Origin: WVWN01 sp964563535
GTDB lineage: Bacteria; RBG-13-66-14; B26-G2; WVWN01
Direction of reading: 5' to 3'
Length of the DNA stretch: 22,276 nt
Assembly: GCA_964563535.1 (NCBI GenBank)
Contig: CAZLXP010000037.1
Location: forward strand, 1 to 22,276
The translations under genes and the position numbers were made by a program. A model generated the notes under the pieces. The model was not told the DNA's origin and made no database searches. It worked only from the letters and a program-made list of their open reading frames with translations. Positions 21,995 to 22,276 of this stretch are shown here, in pieces (positions within the stretch are counted from its first letter, which is position 1; each line of letters begins with the position of its first letter).

Positions 21995-22276
21995 GCCCGT
22001 CCCTCGGCCCCGGGCCTTTTCTCGGCTAACGACCGTTCGCGCAAGGCCGCGACGCAGGCCATAATTTCGTCGGCGACGGCCGCATAGGTTTCCTTGGCGG
22101 CCGGCATTCGGCGGTACCGCGTCAGGTTTACCGGAGGGCCGAAAGAAACCGTTACCCGGGTTAGTTTGGGCCTCGCGGCGCCGCGGGGCAACGCTTCAAA
22201 CGTACCGTCGATATAGGCCGGAACGACCGGCGCCCGAGCCAAATACGCCAAGAGCCCCGCGCCCACCATCGGCTTG
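21991..22276 (-). CDS. PlsC-type 1-acylglycerol-3-phosphate acyltransferase, C-terminal part
   Basis: The frame is open to the right edge (95 codons including stop); an ATG at 22269 is internal, since KP precedes it in frame and the family signature reads through. KPMVGAGLLAYLARAPVVPAYIDGT is the block that follows the catalytic HX4D region in PlsC proteins, and the rest (VTVSFGPPVNLTRY, then a helical end) is the usual C-terminus. The histidine motif lies outside the window. It would make phosphatidic acid from lysophosphatidic acid at the inner membrane. It overlaps ispH by four bases, so the two are probably co-translated. Confidence 0.85.
   Translation of the reverse strand, partial: KPMVGAGLLAYLARAPVVPAYIDGTFEALPRGAARPKLTRVTVSFGPPVNLTRYRRMPAAKETYAAVADEIMACVAALRERSLAEKRPGAEGRA

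Noticed and set aside
1..22276. CRISPR arrays, insertion sequences, prophage or integration sites
   Set aside because: No regularly spaced direct repeats, transposase or integrase genes were seen; the tRNA-Glu is not followed by a repeated 3' end or an integrase.

Overview
The window comes from a diderm bacterium that makes lipid A. It carries lpxB, msbA, waaA/kdtA, lpxK, an lpxL-like acyltransferase, bamA, TonB-type proteins and ispH of the MEP isoprenoid pathway. The DNA is GC-rich and visibly rich in CG dinucleotides, with frequent GTG starts. No gene pins down the phylum. Many proteins match only broad families and have lineage-specific paralogues, which would fit a poorly sampled or candidate phylum, but that is inference. 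Every protein gene is on the minus strand, so transcription reads from right to left. The only plus-strand gene is a tRNA-Glu. There is no gene-free stretch over 300 bases.

Layout in transcription order (right to left). (1) 22276-21131: the end of a PlsC-type acyltransferase, overlapping ispH. (2) 21065-19656: four small membrane proteins in tandem; three are clear DUF4870/Tic20-like paralogues and the first is a shorter, diverged relative. A strong hairpin terminator closes the group. (3) 19550-12219: a tightly coupled operon of threonine aldolase, lpxB, msbA, waaA, lpxK and an lpxL-like gene, with junctions from a 14-base overlap to a 4-base gap. (4) 12175-11504: a separately promoted zinc-ribbon protein with a BamE/SmpA-like C-terminus, probably a lipoprotein. 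(5) 11306-11454: tRNA-Glu(UUC) on the plus strand with its own promoter and terminator, divergent from (6) 11259-10206, a secreted protein with a carboxypeptidase-regulatory-like domain. (7) 10069-8394: two tandem TonB-type paralogues, closed by a textbook terminator. (8) 8345-4287: a near-perfect sigma-70 promoter followed by a secreted protein, a periplasmic TonB C-terminal-domain protein, a possible degenerate nucleotidyltransferase and a large exported protein of unknown function with a C-terminal anchor. (9) 4264-1: bamA with a terminator-like hairpin in its short leader, followed by two tandem GT39-like membrane glycosyltransferases, the last cut by the window edge.

Most of the window serves the cell envelope. 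Lipid A is built and acylated (lpxB, lpxK, lpxL), given Kdo (waaA) and flipped (msbA). Outer-membrane proteins are inserted by BamA, and TonB-type proteins couple to outer-membrane receptors. Several promoters match the sigma-70 consensus with exact 17-base spacing, so transcription units can be drawn with some confidence. The least explained parts are operon 8, the bamA leader hairpin, the zinc-ribbon lipoprotein and the DUF4870 array.
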